A stretch of DNA of 64,000 bases, from assembly GCA_045629045.1 (NCBI GenBank), contig JAZQQM010000036.1, forward strand, positions 1-64,000, in the 5' to 3' direction. Of this stretch, positions 18,391-27,247 are shown in pieces. The stretch comes from JAILLW01 sp045629045 (GTDB lineage: Bacteria; Bacillota; Clostridia; Lachnospirales; Lachnospiraceae). Each line of letters begins with the position of its first letter. Position 1 is the stretch's first letter. Made by a program: the position numbers and the translations under genes. The notes beneath the pieces were generated by a model. That model did not search any database, had not been told where the DNA came from, and saw only the letters and a list, made by a program, of their open reading frames with translations.

Positions 18391-18508
18391 AAATCCTCCG
18401 TTACTTTTCCCCTTGTAACAAATCTGAAACATTTTACCATAAACACAGTAAAATAGCAAATTTCAGCCCATTTGCGTCTGTGGGAGATGACACATCTCTT
18501 GCTTTTTT

Positions 18509-18777
18509 CCGTAATCTGAGGCTACTCCTCCGCCTATTTTACGGATATAACTTCCTTGTTGACTCATTTATCCGTAATTCGGGCCTACTCCTCCGCCTAT
18601 TTTACGGATATAACTTCCTTGTTGATTCATTTATCCGTAATCCGGGCAGCCGGACTCAGCTATTTTACGGATATAACTTCCTTGTTGACTCATTTATCCG
18701 TAATCCGGGCCTACTCCTCCGCCTATTTTACGGATATAACTTCCTTGTTGATTCATTTATCCGTAATCCGGGCAACC
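18509..18777. repeat. 63-bp tandem repeat array (four units plus partial)
   Basis: Units begin CCGTAAT at 18509, 18572, 18635 and 18698, with a partial fifth at 18761; the period is exactly 63 bp. Each unit contains TTACGGATA and TATCCGTAA as an inverted pair 21 nt apart. Units 1 and 3 carry GACTCA and units 2 and 4 carry GATTCA, suggesting duplication of a 126-bp dimer. Unit 3 has a replaced 17-bp segment. The array sits between the LytM-like gene (upstream side) and the cold-shock gene terminator. Because 63 is divisible by three, long open frames run through it, but none has a good ribosome site. The remainder of 18391-19155 holds only terminator-like hairpins. Confidence 0.93.
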
Positions 18778-18967
18778 ATAGAACAAAATGTTAATAATAC
18801 TTACTCAGCTTGACTAACATTGTATCCTTTGGACGACTCATTAGGTAATTTCTTTATTTATTTTTATCCAACAATAACTTTACGCTATCCCCATTTGCGG
18901 TTATCGCATCCTCAGCGGAGCGTTTTTACCTTATAAGAAATTGCCGCAATTTCCTACAAAGTAAAAA

Positions 18968-18995
18968 AGACCTCTGCAATTTCTTGCAGAGGTCT
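18968..18995 (-). terminator. Rho-independent terminator downstream of the cold-shock gene
   Basis: A perfect 12-bp stem, AGACCTCTGCAA with TTGCAGAGGTCT, is followed on the minus strand by TTTTTTAC. It is the first strong terminator after the cold-shock gene, giving a 3' untranslated region of about 160 nt. Confidence 0.88.
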
Positions 18996-19121
18996 ATTCA
19001 ATCTGTAAACTAGTTCCAAAATCAAACTTTCTGATTTTCTTAATCGGCCGACCGGTATTCCCCTCGGCGCATAACGCTGAAAAGCATATATTTAATAGGC
19101 ACATCGTGTTACTAGATCATA

Positions 19122-19165
19122 AGCTTTAATTCAGGCACTGCCTGATATCTTTTAATTAAAGCTTT
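19122..19165 (-). other. Hairpin overlapping the stop codon of the cold-shock gene
   Basis: AAGCTTTAATT at 19122-19132 and AATTAAAGCTT at 19155-19165 are perfectly complementary over 11 bp, and CAGGCACTGCCTG inside forms a further stem. The csp stop codon lies in the right arm. No T-run follows, so an mRNA-stability or translation-linked role is more likely than termination. Confidence 0.55.
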
Positions 19166-19356
19166 GTTACGTTAACAGCCTGAGGGCCCTTCTCGCCATC
19201 AACTACTTCGAACTCAACAGCTGCGCCTTCTTCCAAAGACTTGAAGCCTTCCATGTTAAGTCCAGAATAGTGAACGAAAACGTCCTTGCCGGATTCATCA
19301 GAGATGAAGCCGTAACCCTTCTGGTTGTTAAACCACTTAACTGTACCTTTGTTCAT
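19156..19356 (-). CDS. Cold-shock domain protein, CspA family
   Basis: A 66-residue, single-domain cold-shock protein. The RNA-binding motifs are KGYGFI (RNP1) and VFVHYS (RNP2), and the ending is GPQAVNVTKL. Members are cytoplasmic RNA chaperones that melt secondary structure in mRNA. The start at 19356 is fixed by a GGAGGTAC site. An ATG 36 bases upstream would add a non-conserved N-terminus. The gene stands alone with a stop-codon hairpin and a long 3' region ending at a strong terminator. Confidence 0.95.
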   Translation of the reverse strand: MNKGTVKWFNNQKGYGFISDESGKDVFVHYSGLNMEGFKSLEEGAAVEFEVVDGEKGPQAVNVTKL

Positions 19357-19439
19357 CTTAAAGTACCTCCATAATGTATAAACAATTGTCACACTATTGC
19401 GACAATTTCACATTATCACAATATTTTTCAATTGTAAAT

Positions 19440-20213
19440 CTATTTTTTGCATAAATTCGCAATCTCGCGGAAGCTTAAATTACCGCCAAAAATATCAAGC
19501 GCACTGCCTATTGTGAAATTCACCTTTGCATTTCCTATTTCTTTTAAAATGCAAATATCGTTCAGGGAATGTATGCCTCCCGCATAAGTAACCGGTATGG
19601 GGGATTCGCTTAATATTCTTACAACATCCTCCTCGATTCCCGACTGTAAGCCTTCCACATCTGCGGCATGTACCAGAAATTCATCACAATATCCCGAAAG
19701 CTTGGTGATAACATCAACGCTAAGCTTAATCTCCGTAAATTTCTGCCATCTGTCGGTAACTATATAATATTCTCCATCCTTCTTGCGACAGCTTAAGTCA
19801 AGAACAAGTCTTTCTTTTCCCACGGCAGCAACCATACGCCTAAGGGCCACGCTATCGAATTTTCCGTCTTTAAAAACATATGATGTTACTATTACATGTG
19901 AAGCTCCCGCCTCCAGAAACTCTTTGGCATTATCCGGATTGATTCCGCCCCCTACCTGAAGTCCTCCCGGATACATCTTAAGAGCAAACACAGCCTGACT
20001 TTTAGTAGCAGCATAATACTCGGAAGTCGGCGGGTTAAGTAAAATCACATGTCCTCCCTTTAATCCGTATTCATCGTAAAGCTGCGCATAGTAAGCTGCA
20101 TCTTTAGCGGATACGAAATTGACATCGGCTTTGTCACCCCGGTCTTTTAGGGAACCTCCGACTATTTGTTTTACCTTTCCGTTATGAATATCAATACAAG
20201 GTCTGAATTCCAT
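19440..20213 (-). CDS. hisA: Phosphoribosylformimino-AICAR ribotide isomerase, eukaryote-type HisA
   Basis: A 257-residue (beta/alpha)8 barrel. It begins FRPCIDIHNGKVKQIVGG, with the catalytic Asp in CIDI, and has LQVGGGIN and VTYAGGIHS phosphate-binding motifs. The long insertions, for example RKKDGEYYIVTDRWQKFTE, and HAADVEGLQSGI match the fungal/plant HIS6-type subfamily (TIGR02129) better than ordinary bacterial HisA. It converts ProFAR to PRFAR in histidine synthesis. No other his gene is adjacent: fbp lies upstream and the cold-shock gene downstream. That may mean a dispersed pathway or a horizontally acquired replacement. Confidence 0.85.
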   Translation of the reverse strand: MEFRPCIDIHNGKVKQIVGGSLKDRGDKADVNFVSAKDAAYYAQLYDEYGLKGGHVILLNPPTSEYYAATKSQAVFALKMYPGGLQVGGGINPDNAKEFLEAGASHVIVTSYVFKDGKFDSVALRRMVAAVGKERLVLDLSCRKKDGEYYIVTDRWQKFTEIKLSVDVITKLSGYCDEFLVHAADVEGLQSGIEEDVVRILSESPIPVTYAGGIHSLNDICILKEIGNAKVNFTIGSALDIFGGNLSFREIANLCKK

Positions 20214-20250
20214 AAATACCTCTTAACTTGGTTTACATAATCTTGTTCGG

Positions 20251-22215
20251 TTATACCTTTTCAACCAAAATACCGTCCCTGTATGCTTCAAGGAGGCGTT
20301 CAAGCTGTTTAATACTGTCTTTTAATTCTGCCCCCACGTCAGTCTGTGATACACGAATTCTGCTGGGTGCTATTTCGATTTGCGTCATATCCGAAATAAT
20401 ATCGGTTTCTTTCTTAATGGCAGCTTCCGTAGATTCAAAGGGCTCATGCTGTACCAGTCGCATTCCGTGTGAGTTTGCAACAAGTGTATATCCGGCTATG
20501 CCCGTCGTACCCTGATACGCTTTTGAAAAGCCACCATCGATAATAAGCAACTTACCGTCGCATTTAACGGGACTTTCACCCTTACGAAGTTCCACAGGCA
20601 CATGTCCGTTTACTATGTGAGAATGATTAACATCAAGCTTAAACTCTTCAAGGATCTTATTTATTATTTTTTCATCATCAAGCATCGAATAATAAGGATT
20701 CTTCGTTTCCTTGTGTGTCTCTTTGTCTTCGATAAAGTATCGTTCAAAGGTAGTCATTTTATCTTTGCCGAAGACCGGAGAATTGGGGCCTGCCCATATA
20801 TACCACAAATAGTCCTGGGCCTTACGCATTCCCTTTGTGTCATTCTTCTCGTAATATGCCTTACGGGCATAATTATCAAGCACATCGTACAAAGCCTTAC
20901 CCTGATAGGTTAAACCCTCCACCTGTACAGACTTGAAGTTTCCCTCTTCATCAAGAGGTACACAGCCGTGATATAGAAGATTTGAATTATGTACTTTGTA
21001 AAGACCACCGTTGGTATACAAAAATCTTATATGCTTTTGAAGCTTCTCACACTTAAGAAATGCTTGGCGTATTCGCATCATTACATTAAGTTCTTCCTCG
21101 GTAAGCCAGTAAGGATCGGCAGGATCAACAGTAGGCAAATCGGTATCCTTCATCTCATACTCTTTGCCGTATACCGTAATAGTTTTCTTATTGTAGTCAA
21201 TCTTATCAAGCAAAAGCCTGTCATCCATCCTAAATTCCGGATGCATCTTAATTATCTGACCTTCCAGTTTAAACTGTATAATCGAGATTGCCTTATGAAT
21301 TTTCATATCAAGGGGCAAATCGTTAGTGTCGTAATCGGAATTATACTTAATACCAAAGCACTCGCAATTGGTATCTTTGTATGTTTCCATTGCAAATGTA
21401 GCAAGGGGAATGAGGTTAATTCCGTACCCTTCTTCCAAAGTAGCCAAATTACCGTATCTTGTGGCAATTCTTATCACAGTGGCGATACACGCCAGATGGC
21501 CGCAGGCCGCACCCATCCACACAATATCATGATTACCCCACTGAATATCAACGGAATGATAATTACGAAGCGCATCCATAATAACATGCGGGCCGGGACC
21601 TCTGTCATAAATATCTCCCACTATATGGAGGTGATCCACCACAAGTCGCTGAATAAGATTGCATATTGCAACAATAAAATCACGGGCCGAGCCGATTCTT
21701 ATTATGGTATGAATAATCTCGTTATAATACATTTCCTTATCGGAAATATCGCTTCTTTCGGTAATAAGTTCGTCAATAACGTAAGCAAACTCTTTAGGAA
21801 GCGCTTTTCGCACCTTGGAACGGGTATACTTGGACGCCACGTGCTTGGTAATCTGAACCAGCCTGTGAAGTGTGATTTTATACCAGTCTTCGATATTTTC
21901 TTCCTCAGCTTCTATAATATCAAGTTTTTCTTCGGGATAATAAATCAAAGTAGCCAAAGAACGTCTGTCTTTGTCCGAAAGCGCATTTCCCAGTTCCTCA
22001 TCCACTGCTCTTCTTACTGCACCTGAGCCGTTCTTTAAGACATGAATAAACTGCTCATATTCTCCGTGAATATCCGTAAGAAAATGTTCTGTACCCTTCG
22101 GAAGATTAAGAATAGCCTGCAAATTAATAATCTCCGTACATGCCGAAGCAACTGTCGGATATTGTTTTGACAGGCTTTTTAGATATTTAAGTTCTGTTTC
22201 GTCAAATTCTTGCAT
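20251..22215 (-). CDS. fbp: Fructose-1,6-bisphosphatase, class III
   Basis: 654 residues, the normal size for the Firmicutes-specific class III enzyme. The metallophosphatase signatures are HIVGDIYDRGPGPHV and WGNHDIVWMGAA, with NGHVPVELRKGESPV further along. It hydrolyses fructose-1,6-bisphosphate to fructose-6-phosphate plus phosphate in gluconeogenesis and depends on manganese. In Bacillus it is activated by phosphoenolpyruvate. The hisA gene follows 37 bp downstream on the same strand, and a hairpin separates fbp from the dap genes upstream. Confidence 0.97.
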   Translation of the reverse strand: MQEFDETELKYLKSLSKQYPTVASACTEIINLQAILNLPKGTEHFLTDIHGEYEQFIHVLKNGSGAVRRAVDEELGNALSDKDRRSLATLIYYPEEKLDIIEAEEENIEDWYKITLHRLVQITKHVASKYTRSKVRKALPKEFAYVIDELITERSDISDKEMYYNEIIHTIIRIGSARDFIVAICNLIQRLVVDHLHIVGDIYDRGPGPHVIMDALRNYHSVDIQWGNHDIVWMGAACGHLACIATVIRIATRYGNLATLEEGYGINLIPLATFAMETYKDTNCECFGIKYNSDYDTNDLPLDMKIHKAISIIQFKLEGQIIKMHPEFRMDDRLLLDKIDYNKKTITVYGKEYEMKDTDLPTVDPADPYWLTEEELNVMMRIRQAFLKCEKLQKHIRFLYTNGGLYKVHNSNLLYHGCVPLDEEGNFKSVQVEGLTYQGKALYDVLDNYARKAYYEKNDTKGMRKAQDYLWYIWAGPNSPVFGKDKMTTFERYFIEDKETHKETKNPYYSMLDDEKIINKILEEFKLDVNHSHIVNGHVPVELRKGESPVKCDGKLLIIDGGFSKAYQGTTGIAGYTLVANSHGMRLVQHEPFESTEAAIKKETDIISDMTQIEIAPSRIRVSQTDVGAELKDSIKQLERLLEAYRDGILVEKV

Positions 22216-22242
22216 TTTAACCCCATGTTTTTAAATTAAATT

Positions 22243-22264
22243 GGCGGTTTGAATCCAAACCGCC
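22243..22264 (-). terminator. Terminator after dapB
   Basis: GGCGGTTT and AAACCGCC form an 8-bp stem, followed on the minus strand by AATTTAATTTAAA. It lies 28 bp after the dapB stop and just before the fbp start. The T-run is interrupted, so termination may be partial. Confidence 0.65.
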
Positions 22265-22291
22265 ATAATTATTATTCTTACAAAGATATAA

Positions 22292-23050
22292 TCAGCCTAT
22301 AACATCGGACATATCATACATCCCCGGACCTTTGCCTTTGATAAACCTGGCAGCTGCCACAGCTCCTTTGGCAAATACCGCTCTTGAATAAGCTGTATGT
22401 GAGAATGTAATTACTTCGTCCTGTCCGGCAAAAATAACATCATGGTCCCCCACAATACTACCACCGCGGACAGCGCTTATTCCGATTTCATTCTTTGGAC
22501 GTTTCATACGTCTCTGGCTTCTGTCATAAACATATTCATATTCATTATCAAGTGCCTCGTTAACAGAATCGGCAAGTGCCAAAGCTGTACCTGAGGGTGC
22601 ATCAAGCTTTTGATTATGATGTTTCTCTACTATTTCAATATCGAAGCCTTCTTTGGCAAGTACTTCCGTAGCCTGCTTAAGAAGCTTCTGAATAAGATTA
22701 ATGCCCAAAGACATATTTGCGGATTTAAATACAGCCACCTTGGCAGATACCTCTTTCATCTTAGCAAGCATTTCCTCCGAAAGGCCCGTTGTGCAAAGAA
22801 TAATCGGCTTTTGCTTATCGGCACACATTTCAAGCATAGGAATCATAGTTTCATCAGCCTTTGTAAAGTCAATGATAACATCATAATCCACATCTACTTC
22901 TTCTACTTTTCTAAAAAGCGGATAATCGTTTTTGCTTTCGCCGAATAAATCTACGCCGGCAGTTATCTCAATTCCTTCGGTCTCATCCACGATGGAACTG
23001 ATCATCTGTCCCATACGGCCGTTGCAGCCGCGCATTAATACTTTTACCAT
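22292..23050 (-). CDS. dapB: 4-hydroxy-tetrahydrodipicolinate reductase
   Basis: 252 residues. The N-terminal NAD(P)-binding loop reads GCNGRMGQMI. The signature HHNQKLDAPSGTA holds the catalytic HH pair and the substrate-binding Lys and Gly-Thr. The enzyme reduces the DapA product to tetrahydrodipicolinate in lysine and meso-diaminopimelate synthesis. It lies 39 bp downstream of dapA in the same direction, an expected pairing. Start and length agree with the family. Confidence 0.97.
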   Translation of the reverse strand: MVKVLMRGCNGRMGQMISSIVDETEGIEITAGVDLFGESKNDYPLFRKVEEVDVDYDVIIDFTKADETMIPMLEMCADKQKPIILCTTGLSEEMLAKMKEVSAKVAVFKSANMSLGINLIQKLLKQATEVLAKEGFDIEIVEKHHNQKLDAPSGTALALADSVNEALDNEYEYVYDRSQRRMKRPKNEIGISAVRGGSIVGDHDVIFAGQDEVITFSHTAYSRAVFAKGAVAAARFIKGKGPGMYDMSDVIG

Positions 23051-23089
23051 ATCTGTTCACCTAAATTGTATTATTTATATACTTTTTAA

Positions 23090-23974
23090 TTAAAGAACTC
23101 CGAAAGCCTTCATCTCTTTAGCCAAAACTTCTGCATGTTCGGGCTCCATTTCGGTAAGAGGCATTCTAAGAACTCCCGTATCTCTGCCCTGAAGCTCTAT
23201 AGCCTTCTTTGCAGGAATAGGATTAACTTCGCTAAACAATGCATCAATAAGAGGAATTGCTTTAAGCTGAAGTTCACATGATTCCTTTACCTTACCGTCA
23301 AAATATAACTGGCAGATATCATGAGTCTGCTTAGGAGCGATAATTGACAAAACAGAAATAACTCCGCTGCCTCCCAATGAAAGAATCGGAACTATCTGAT
23401 CGTCATTGCCGGAGTAAAGGTCAATCTTACCATCCGTAAGCTGCATAATCTTGGCAACCTGCGAAATATTACCGGAAGCTTCCTTTACAGCAACAATATT
23501 GGGAACTTCATTAAACAATTTGGCAATTGTTGCAGGTGCAATATTAACACCTGTTCTTCCCTGAATATTATAAAGAATCATAGGAATCTTAACACTGTCC
23601 GCAACCATCTTAAAGTGCTGGAACAATCCCTTCTGAGTAGCCTTGTTGTAGTAAGGCGAAACTACCAAAATTCCGTCTGCTCCTGCCTTTTCGGCCTCCT
23701 GTGACAAATATATAGCTGTTTCGGTACAGTTAGAACCGGTTCCGGCAACTACGGGGATACGCTTGTTAACCACCTTACAGCAATGCGCGATGACTGCGAT
23801 ATGCTCTTCATGAGAAAGTGTAGAAGCTTCTCCTGTAGTTCCGCATACGATAATCGCATCTGTTTTGTTAGCAATCTGATACTCAATCTGCTTAGTAAAT
23901 TCATCGTAATCTACTGAGCCATCCTTCTTAAACGGTGTTGTAATTGCAACGCCTGCGCCTTTAAAGATAGACAT
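23090..23974 (-). CDS. dapA: 4-hydroxy-tetrahydrodipicolinate synthase
   Basis: 294 residues from the ATG at 23974, chosen because TAGGAGG lies ten bases upstream. The longer frame from 23995 would overlap the upstream gene. It is a TIM-barrel aldolase with the GTTGEASTL phosphate/pyruvate motif. The Schiff-base Lys sits in VAVKEASGN, and the Tyr of the catalytic triad in LYNIQGRTG. The enzyme condenses pyruvate with aspartate semialdehyde. The ribosome site lies in the end of the corrinoid adenosyltransferase gene, so translation may be coupled. Confidence 0.97.
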   Translation of the reverse strand: MSIFKGAGVAITTPFKKDGSVDYDEFTKQIEYQIANKTDAIIVCGTTGEASTLSHEEHIAVIAHCCKVVNKRIPVVAGTGSNCTETAIYLSQEAEKAGADGILVVSPYYNKATQKGLFQHFKMVADSVKIPMILYNIQGRTGVNIAPATIAKLFNEVPNIVAVKEASGNISQVAKIMQLTDGKIDLYSGNDDQIVPILSLGGSGVISVLSIIAPKQTHDICQLYFDGKVKESCELQLKAIPLIDALFSEVNPIPAKKAIELQGRDTGVLRMPLTEMEPEHAEVLAKEMKAFGVL

Positions 23975-23984
23975 TTTCTTCCTC

Positions 23985-24464
23985 CTACTTGACACAATCC
24001 AATTTGGTTACGGCGTCTGCCACAGCCAGGACTTTATCGTCAATATTTATTCCTGTTAAAATAATATCCATGTTATCCGGTCTTAAATTAAGCATTGAAA
24101 TAACTTCATCAACCGAAATAATATCATTATCAATGATACCCAACAACTCATCGAGAATCAGCAGGTCACATTCACCTGTTGAAATGACTTTGCGAGCAAA
24201 ATTAATACCATTTCTGATATTAATCTTCTCTTCTTCCTTCTTATCTTCAGGTAATTCATCAAAAAGCATATCGGACTTTTCAAACCTGAATAACTTAACT
24301 TCCGGTTCAAGTCTCTTAAGGTATTCGATATTACCAAGCCCTTTACCCTTAAGATACTGAATCATTACAACTTTACCGCCTTGCTCTGCACGCATAATTG
24401 CTTCACCGATTGCCGCAGGCGTCTTTCCGTGACCTTCCCCTGTGAAAACACTGATTTTACTCAT
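23985..24464 (-). CDS. Cob(I)yrinic acid a,c-diamide adenosyltransferase, CobA/BtuR type
   Basis: 159 residues from the ATG at 24464; a GTG at 24470 is possible but lies too close to the GGAGG site. The P-loop reads TGEGHGKTPAAIG, where BtuR/CobO has GNGKGKTT, so it is a divergent member. VVMIQYLKGKG and LLILDELLGIID correspond to conserved CobA segments. The family moves the adenosyl group of ATP to reduced corrinoids to give the adenosyl cofactor. It stands between valS and dapA with no cobalamin genes beside it. A DUF4430-ECF pair with a candidate cobalamin riboswitch lies about 4 kb upstream, consistent with salvage. Confidence 0.82.
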   Translation of the reverse strand: MSKISVFTGEGHGKTPAAIGEAIMRAEQGGKVVMIQYLKGKGLGNIEYLKRLEPEVKLFRFEKSDMLFDELPEDKKEEEKINIRNGINFARKVISTGECDLLILDELLGIIDNDIISVDEVISMLNLRPDNMDIILTGINIDDKVLAVADAVTKLDCVK

Positions 24465-24497
24465 TTTCACAATCCTCCAAATGCGTATAATAGTCTA

Positions 24498-27185
24498 TCA
24501 CAGATTAGATAATTGTGCCAGTCTTTCACGAACCTGGGACATCATCATATTATATTTGGCCTGTTTTTCTTTTTCTTCGTTAATCTTGGCCTCGGGAGCC
24601 TTAGATACGAACTTCTCATTACTTAGCATTCCGTCTACTCTCTTAAGTTCTCCCTCAAGGCGGGCTTCTTCTTTCTTAAGACGTTCTATTTCCTGAGCTA
24701 TATCAACAAGCTCGGCAAATGGAATGTAGAGGTTTGCATTTGCGATAACTACCGAAACAGCATCCTCGGCAATGCCCTGCTTATCGGACTGAATAGAAAC
24801 TTCCGATGCATAAGCCAATGAACTGAAGAAAAGTTTTCCTTCCGTAAAGGTATTAAGTATATCTTTGTCCGTAGAAACCACAAATACATGTGCCTTCTTG
24901 GAAGGTGCAACGTTCATTTCGGTTCTTACGTTACGGATACCTCTTACTGCTTCTTTTATTATTTCTATATCTTTTTCCTCACGGGCGAATTCTCTTGATG
25001 AAGAATATACCGGCCAGTCGGAAATCATAATTGACTCTTCCTTATTCTGAATCGTACAGAAAATTTCTTCCGTTACGAAGGGCATATAAGGGTGAAGGAG
25101 CTTAAGTGCATCAATAAGAACACTCTTTGCAGTCCATAAAGCGGCCTTTTTTGACTCAACATCATCAGATGCATAAAGACGGGGCTTAACCATCTCTATA
25201 TACCAGTCACAGAACTCATCCCAGATGAAATCGTATACCTTTTGAACCGCAATACCAAGTTCAAAGGAGTCCATATTGTCGGTAACATCCTTAATAAGTG
25301 TATTAAGCTTGCTTAATATCCACTTGTCGACAGGTTCAAGCTTGGCATCTGCCTGAGTCATGGAATCAACCGCATTTGCAATAGCTTCGTCATTGTTAAG
25401 GTTCATCATAAGGAAGCGGCTTGCATTCCATACCTTGTTGGCGAAGTTTCTTGAAGATTCTACTCTTGACATATAGAATCTCATATCGTTACCGGGTGCG
25501 TTACCTGTAATAAGTGTAAGTCTTAAAGCATCTGCACCGTATTGGTCTATGATTTCAAGAGGATCAATACCGTTGCCAAGTGACTTTGACATCTTACGTC
25601 CCTGGTCATCACGAACGAGGCCATGGAACAATACTGTCTTAAAGGGCTTTTCTCCCATCTGTTCGAAGCCTGAGAAAATCATTCTGATTACCCAGAAGAA
25701 AATAATATCGTATCCTGTTACAAGAACATCTGTCGGATAAAAATACTCAAGGTCCTTGGTTTTCTCCGGCCAACCTAATGTACTAAAGGGCCATAATGCC
25801 GAACTAAACCATGTATCAAGGGTATCGGGATCCTGTTCAAAATGATTCTTACCGCACTTAGGACATACTGTAGGCGCCTCCTTGGCTACTACGGTCTCGC
25901 CGCAATCCTGACAATAATATGCAGGAATTCTGTGACCCCACCATAACTGACGCGAAATACACCAGTCACGAATATTATCTGTCCAGTTATAGTATGTCTT
26001 TTCCATACGCTTTGGAATAAGTTCGATATCGCCTGACTTAACAGCTTCTACAGCAGGCTTAATAAGCTCGTCCATCTTAACGAACCACTGCTGCTTAATC
26101 ATAGGCTCGATAGTGGTCTTACATCTGTCATGTGTTCCTACGTTATGGGAATAATCTTCAATCTTAACAAGAAGACCCATTTCATCAAGTTCCTTAACGA
26201 TGGCAGCTCTTGCTTCATATCTGTCCATGCCTTCGAACTTACCGCCGTTGGCATTAATTGTTGCATCATCATTAAGCACGTTAATTTCGGGAAGGTTATT
26301 TCTCTTACCTACCTCAAAGTCGTTAGGGTCGTGGGCAGGAGTAATCTTAACTACACCTGTACCGAATTCCATATCTACATAAGAATCGGCAATAACGGGA
26401 AGCTCACGATTCATTAACGGAAGCATTAACTTCTTTCCTACCATATCCTTATATCTTTCGTCATCGGGATTAACAGCTACAGCTGTATCACCGAGCATCG
26501 TCTCGGGACGTGTTGTTGCAAACTCAATAAACTTGGTCGTGCTTACTGTTCCGTCGTCCTCAATAAGAGGATACTTAATATGCCAGAAATGTCCTGCCTG
26601 CTCTTCATATTCAACTTCCGCATCGGAAATGGAAGTATTACAAACAGGGCACCAGTTAATAATTCTTGAGCCCTTGTAAATCCAGCCTTTTTCGTGCATC
26701 TTACAGAACACTTCCATAACTGCCTTATTACAGCCTTCATCCATTGTAAAACGTTCTCTGTCCCAGTCGCAGGAAGAACCCATCTTCTTAAGCTGGTTAA
26801 TAATTCTTCCGCCGTATTCCTTCTTCCAGTCCCATGCACGCTCTAAGAACTTTTCTCTTCCGAGATCATTCTTATCGATTCCTTCTTTTTTAAGAGTTTC
26901 GATAATTTTGACCTCTGTAGCAATGGAAGCATGGTCTGTACCGGGCTGCCAAAGTGCATTATATCCCTGCATTCTCTTATAACGAATAAGAATATCCTGC
27001 ATCGTATTATCAAGGGCATGACCCATATGAAGCTGGCCGGTAATATTCGGAGGCGGGATTACGATTGTAAAAGGTTTCTTGGTTTCATCAACTTCTGCGT
27101 GAAAATATTTCTTTTCAAGCCATTTGCTGTATAAACGATCTTCTATATCCTTAGGATTGTAGGTTTTGCTAAGTTCTTTACTCAT
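24498..27185 (-). CDS. valS: Valyl-tRNA synthetase
   Basis: 895 residues, usual for ValRS. The class I signatures are PPPNITGQLHMGHAL (HIGH) and GRKMSKSLGNG (KMSKS). A CxxC...CxxC zinc knuckle (CQDCG...CPKCG) lies before the WFSSALWPFS segment. An editing CP1 domain contains TTRPETMLGDTAVAV. The C-terminus is the ValRS coiled-coil arm (EEARLEGELKRVDGMLSNEKF). It charges tRNA-Val and edits Thr. No T-box leader is visible; a terminator of the preceding small gene lies just before its ribosome site. Confidence 0.98.
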   Translation of the reverse strand: MSKELSKTYNPKDIEDRLYSKWLEKKYFHAEVDETKKPFTIVIPPPNITGQLHMGHALDNTMQDILIRYKRMQGYNALWQPGTDHASIATEVKIIETLKKEGIDKNDLGREKFLERAWDWKKEYGGRIINQLKKMGSSCDWDRERFTMDEGCNKAVMEVFCKMHEKGWIYKGSRIINWCPVCNTSISDAEVEYEEQAGHFWHIKYPLIEDDGTVSTTKFIEFATTRPETMLGDTAVAVNPDDERYKDMVGKKLMLPLMNRELPVIADSYVDMEFGTGVVKITPAHDPNDFEVGKRNNLPEINVLNDDATINANGGKFEGMDRYEARAAIVKELDEMGLLVKIEDYSHNVGTHDRCKTTIEPMIKQQWFVKMDELIKPAVEAVKSGDIELIPKRMEKTYYNWTDNIRDWCISRQLWWGHRIPAYYCQDCGETVVAKEAPTVCPKCGKNHFEQDPDTLDTWFSSALWPFSTLGWPEKTKDLEYFYPTDVLVTGYDIIFFWVIRMIFSGFEQMGEKPFKTVLFHGLVRDDQGRKMSKSLGNGIDPLEIIDQYGADALRLTLITGNAPGNDMRFYMSRVESSRNFANKVWNASRFLMMNLNNDEAIANAVDSMTQADAKLEPVDKWILSKLNTLIKDVTDNMDSFELGIAVQKVYDFIWDEFCDWYIEMVKPRLYASDDVESKKAALWTAKSVLIDALKLLHPYMPFVTEEIFCTIQNKEESIMISDWPVYSSSREFAREEKDIEIIKEAVRGIRNVRTEMNVAPSKKAHVFVVSTDKDILNTFTEGKLFFSSLAYASEVSIQSDKQGIAEDAVSVVIANANLYIPFAELVDIAQEIERLKKEEARLEGELKRVDGMLSNEKFVSKAPEAKINEEKEKQAKYNMMMSQVRERLAQLSNL

Positions 27186-27214
27186 CTGTGTATCTCCTTA
27201 ATATTCACTAAAAA

Positions 27215-27237
27215 AGGCAGTTCCTTGCGAACTGCCT
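27215..27237 (-). terminator. Rho-independent terminator
   Basis: AGGCAGTTC and GAACTGCCT form a 9-bp stem around a TTGC-type loop, with TTTTT on the minus-strand 3' side. It ends the small 88-residue gene 10 bp past its stop and lies 30 bp upstream of valS. Confidence 0.92.
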
Positions 27238-27247
27238 GCATGTTTAT

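Noticed and set aside
18509..18777. CRISPR array
   Set aside because: The whole 63-bp period is repeated, including the would-be spacers; there are no cas genes nearby.
18480..18813. Plus-strand open frames of 104 and 85 residues made of 21-residue repeats
   Set aside because: Both frames exist only because the DNA repeat is 63 bp (divisible by three); neither has a ribosome site, and the two frames give unrelated repeats.
20989..22026. 345-residue plus-strand frame opposite fbp
   Set aside because: Shadow of the highly conserved fructose-bisphosphatase gene; the translation has no domain features.
27186..27247. T-box leader in front of valS
   Set aside because: The gap holds only a terminator hairpin for the preceding gene; no T-box sequence or specifier loop can be found.
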